Part shown: positions 5,620-7,352 of the stretch, piece after piece
Numbering within the stretch: the first letter of the stretch is position 1
Layout: each line of letters starts with the position of its first letter
NCBI GenBank assembly: GCA_947258835.1
Contig: CAMYJY010000186.1
Location: 1 to 7,352 of the forward strand
Origin: an uncultured Pirellulales bacterium
GTDB taxonomy: Bacteria > Planctomycetota > Planctomycetia > Pirellulales > Lacipirellulaceae
DNA: 7,352 nucleotides
Direction: 5' to 3'
Notes under the pieces: generated by a model
Databases searched by the model: none
Seen by the model: the letters and a program-made list of their open reading frames with translations, nothing else
Told to the model about the DNA's origin: nothing
Program-made: the position numbers and the translations under genes

Positions 5620-5636
5620 GTGTTCGCCAACGCGGG

Positions 5637-5789
5637 TCAATCCCACACGTACCGTTCGTCGATTTGCACTCCGTGTATCCTGCACAATTCACGGAATTCA
5701 TCTTGCCAAGACATCTTCCGGTGATGCTCGACCTGGTTGCCAATGTATTGACTAACCTCAACGATCCGTCGCCAAATCCTCCAATTCGG
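5637..5789 (-). pseudogene. C-terminal relic of an IS200-like / REP-associated tyrosine transposase
   Basis: An open minus-strand frame of 50 codons plus TGA (5637-5639), without a start and closed upstream by an in-frame TGA at 5790-5792. The peptide contains YIGNQVEHHRK, WQDEFRELC and HGVQIDERYVWD at its very end. I recognise this as the C-terminal signature of Y1 (HUH) transposases of the IS200-like/RAYT group: 'YI.NQ.EHH', then '(F/W)Q(D/E)E(F/Y)R', ending '(D/E)ERY(V/L)WD'. These enzymes normally have about 150-250 residues, with the HUH motif and catalytic Tyr in the missing part, so this copy is dead. It stands beside a cluster of palindromes that fit as its targets. It begins about 140 bases past the stop of the gamma-glutamyltransferase gene and is AT-richer than its surroundings. 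Confidence 0.75.
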
Positions 5790-5928
5790 TCAACTTGACC
5801 ATTTGACGCCAGCTCTGGTCAGAAGACACTCCAGCGGAACAAGCTAAGTTTATCAAAGCCTTAAATACCACGGAAATGGTGTTGTTTTTCCAGCAGGTCT
5901 CTCGTGAATTATCTGTTTTTAGCCCGAG
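5790..5928. other. Short spacer, AT-richer, no assignable gene
   Basis: It lies between the transposase relic and the gamma-glutamyltransferase stop. Both strands are open in one frame: plus from 5807 onward, and minus ending near 5762. Neither has a start, a ribosome binding site or a recognised motif. No terminator hairpin with T-tract is seen after the gamma-glutamyltransferase gene. Confidence 0.4.
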
Positions 5929-7352
5929 TCAATCACCGGCTGCCGTACCCGCCGCCCGTGGGTCACTTACCCCCACGAGTGAACCATCCGCCTCACGGGC
6001 GATGGCTTGCGTGATGCCAACCCGGGGGCTCTTTTTGAGCTTGTGCCCTCGCTGGCGAAGCCCTCTGAGAACGGTTTCCGGCATCGTCGACTCGACCCAG
6101 ATTTGATCGGGGGCCCACTGGTGATGCAAACGCGGTGCCGCTATCGCCTCCGGCAGTTCCATCTCTAGAGTGAGATAATTAACAATCGCTTGCACCACCT
6201 GTGTGATAATCTTGGGCCCACCGGCGGCACCGACGGTTAGTACGGGCTGGCGGCGCGCGTTGAGAACCAGGGTGGGGCTCATGCTGGAAAGAGGACGTTT
6301 TCCAGGAGCGATGGCGTTTTGCTCGGCCCCCACCAAGCCAAAGGCATTGGGGGTGCCGGGAGCAATCGAAAAATCATCCATCTCGTTATTCAGCACAATG
6401 CCTGTGCCGGGAACGATGATTTTTGATCCAAACGTCGTGTTGATGGTTGCTGTAATCGCCACCCAATTGCCCTCCGCATCGGCGGTGGCAATGTGGGTCG
6501 TGTGTTTCCCAAAAATATCGGTTCTCGCGCGAGGCGGCAGTTCATGGCCGGGAATGACCAGTTTGGAGTCCAGTTGAATTTTTAAAGCCAGTCGTTTGCC
6601 ATAGGCGGGATCGATCAGTCCGCGGGGAACTGGGACAAAATCGGCATCTCCCAGCCAATGCGCTCGGTCCGCAAAGGCGATTTTCATGGCTTCGGCCAGG
6701 ACGTGGGCCGCCAGTGCGGGGTCTTGGGCACGGAGGGCCTGCAGATCAAATGGGTCAAGCATGTTGAGGATTTGGGCCACGTGCACGCCACCCGAGCTGG
6801 GGGGTGGGAAACCCACGATCGTGTACCCGGAATACTGGCTCTCCACGGGTTGGCGAAGTTTGGCCTCGTAAGCCGCGAAGTCTGCCGCGGTCAGCAGGCC
6901 ACCATGTTGGGCCATCCACTGGGCCACTTTTTTCGCGTACGCTCCGCGATAAAACCAGTCACTTCCCTCTGCGGCGATCTGACGATAGGTATGGGCCAGG
7001 TCGGTTTGCCTCAGGGTTTCGCCCGCTTGATAGGCGGAGCCGTCTGGTTTGAGCAAAACATTGCGTGACCCCTCAAAGCGCGCCAGCGCCGCCGCTTGGC
7101 TGGCCAACTTGTTGGCATAAAGACGATCCAGCACAAAACCCCGCTCGGCAATCTCCGCGGCCGGCAGGAGCAGGTCCGCCAGCGCATGCTGGCCATGCCG
7201 CTGCAGGGCCAGGGCATAGGCCTGGAGTGCACCCGGGACGGCAACGGCTAGTGGTCCTGTCTGACTCATATGCGCATCCGCTTGGCCATCACGCAGGTAC
7301 ATGTCGCGGTGCGCGGCGGCGGGGGCGGTCTCGCGACCGTCGATGGCGACTA
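5929..7352 (-). CDS. ggt: Gamma-glutamyltransferase (5' end outside window)
   Basis: An N-terminal nucleophile hydrolase that cleaves the gamma-glutamyl bond of glutathione and related compounds, usually in the periplasm. The frame stays open through the right edge: upstream of the Met at 7302 it reads DGRETAP, the conserved substrate-binding Arg motif, so that Met is internal. Numbered from the Met: VPGALQAY 22-29; PPPSSGGVHVAQIL 166-179; the autocleavage site and nucleophile HTTH with Thr268; NTTFG 288-292; NNEMDDF 305-311 (Glu where E. coli has Gln430, as in many homologues); PLSSM 337-341; AGGPKI 360-365. Every catalytic motif of the small subunit is intact, so it should process itself and be active. 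About 474 codons are visible against a usual 550-580, so the missing part is the signal peptide and the start of the large subunit. It appears to stand alone from its downstream neighbour. Confidence 0.95.
   Translation of the reverse strand, partial: VAIDGRETAPAAAHRDMYLRDGQADAHMSQTGPLAVAVPGALQAYALALQRHGQHALADLLLPAAEIAERGFVLDRLYANKLASQAAALARFEGSRNVLLKPDGSAYQAGETLRQTDLAHTYRQIAAEGSDWFYRGAYAKKVAQWMAQHGGLLTAADFAAYEAKLRQPVESQYSGYTIVGFPPPSSGGVHVAQILNMLDPFDLQALRAQDPALAAHVLAEAMKIAFADRAHWLGDADFVPVPRGLIDPAYGKRLALKIQLDSKLVIPGHELPPRARTDIFGKHTTHIATADAEGNWVAITATINTTFGSKIIVPGTGIVLNNEMDDFSIAPGTPNAFGLVGAEQNAIAPGKRPLSSMSPTLVLNARRQPVLTVGAAGGPKIITQVVQAIVNYLTLEMELPEAIAAPRLHHQWAPDQIWVESTMPETVLRGLRQRGHKLKKSPRVGITQAIAREADGSLVGVSDPRAAGTAAGD

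Noticed and set aside
5352..5630. Small minus-strand frame across the palindrome cluster
   Set aside because: Its peptide (PGQRPGW-like) is the translation of the REP-like repeats. Such spurious small proteins arise wherever these palindromes occur.
7300..7302. ATG as start of the gamma-glutamyltransferase
   Set aside because: The frame continues upstream to the window edge and encodes the conserved DGRETAP motif, so this Met is internal.

Overview
The window most likely comes from a planctomycete, probably of the Pirellulales type. This is an inference from gene content and style, with no marker gene present. The support is: a one-pass-sensor Ser/Thr kinase with an N-terminal extracytoplasmic Cache-like domain and a C-terminal kinase domain; secreted hydrolases with Sec signals; moderately high GC; wide, repeat-rich intergenic spaces; and single genes instead of tight operons.

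Layout from left to right. (1) 2-547 (+) is the 3' part of an alpha/beta hydrolase with a GHSYGG nucleophile elbow, cut by the left edge. (2) 548-740 is a convergent 3'-3' space. It carries GATGTGA-type heptamer repeats running into both stop codons, in opposite orientations, and an intrinsic terminator for the gene on its right. (3) 741-1760 (-) is a secreted or membrane-anchored lipase-like alpha/beta hydrolase. (4) 1761-2100 has no gene, only hairpins. (5) 2101-2511 (-) is a small exported, extremely acidic, cysteine-containing repeat protein of unknown function. (6) 2512-3096 has no convincing gene. It holds a 14-bp A/T palindrome next to an A-tract, an exact 90-bp tandem duplication carrying strong stem-loops, and a short ACGGAG-type repeat. 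(7) 3097-5268 (-) is the transmembrane Ser/Thr protein kinase. (8) 5269-5928 holds a cluster of REP-like palindromes and, directly beside it, the 50-codon C-terminal relic of an IS200-like / REP-associated tyrosine transposase (RAYT). (9) 5929-7352 (-) is most of a gamma-glutamyltransferase, cut by the right edge.

The complete genes on the minus strand are separated by 340-660 bases, so each is probably transcribed alone. No shared pathway is evident. Common themes are the cell envelope and periplasm (lipase-like hydrolase, acidic exported protein, sensor kinase, gamma-glutamyltransferase) and intergenic spaces filled with palindromes.

The most interesting signal is at 5409-5789. Three hairpins have different but self-complementary stems, three-base loops, and an ATAG box exactly four bases from the stem, lying next to the RAYT relic. 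This looks like a planctomycete counterpart of the REP/RAYT system. The second is the acidic Cys-repeat protein, and the third is the 90-bp structured tandem repeat.
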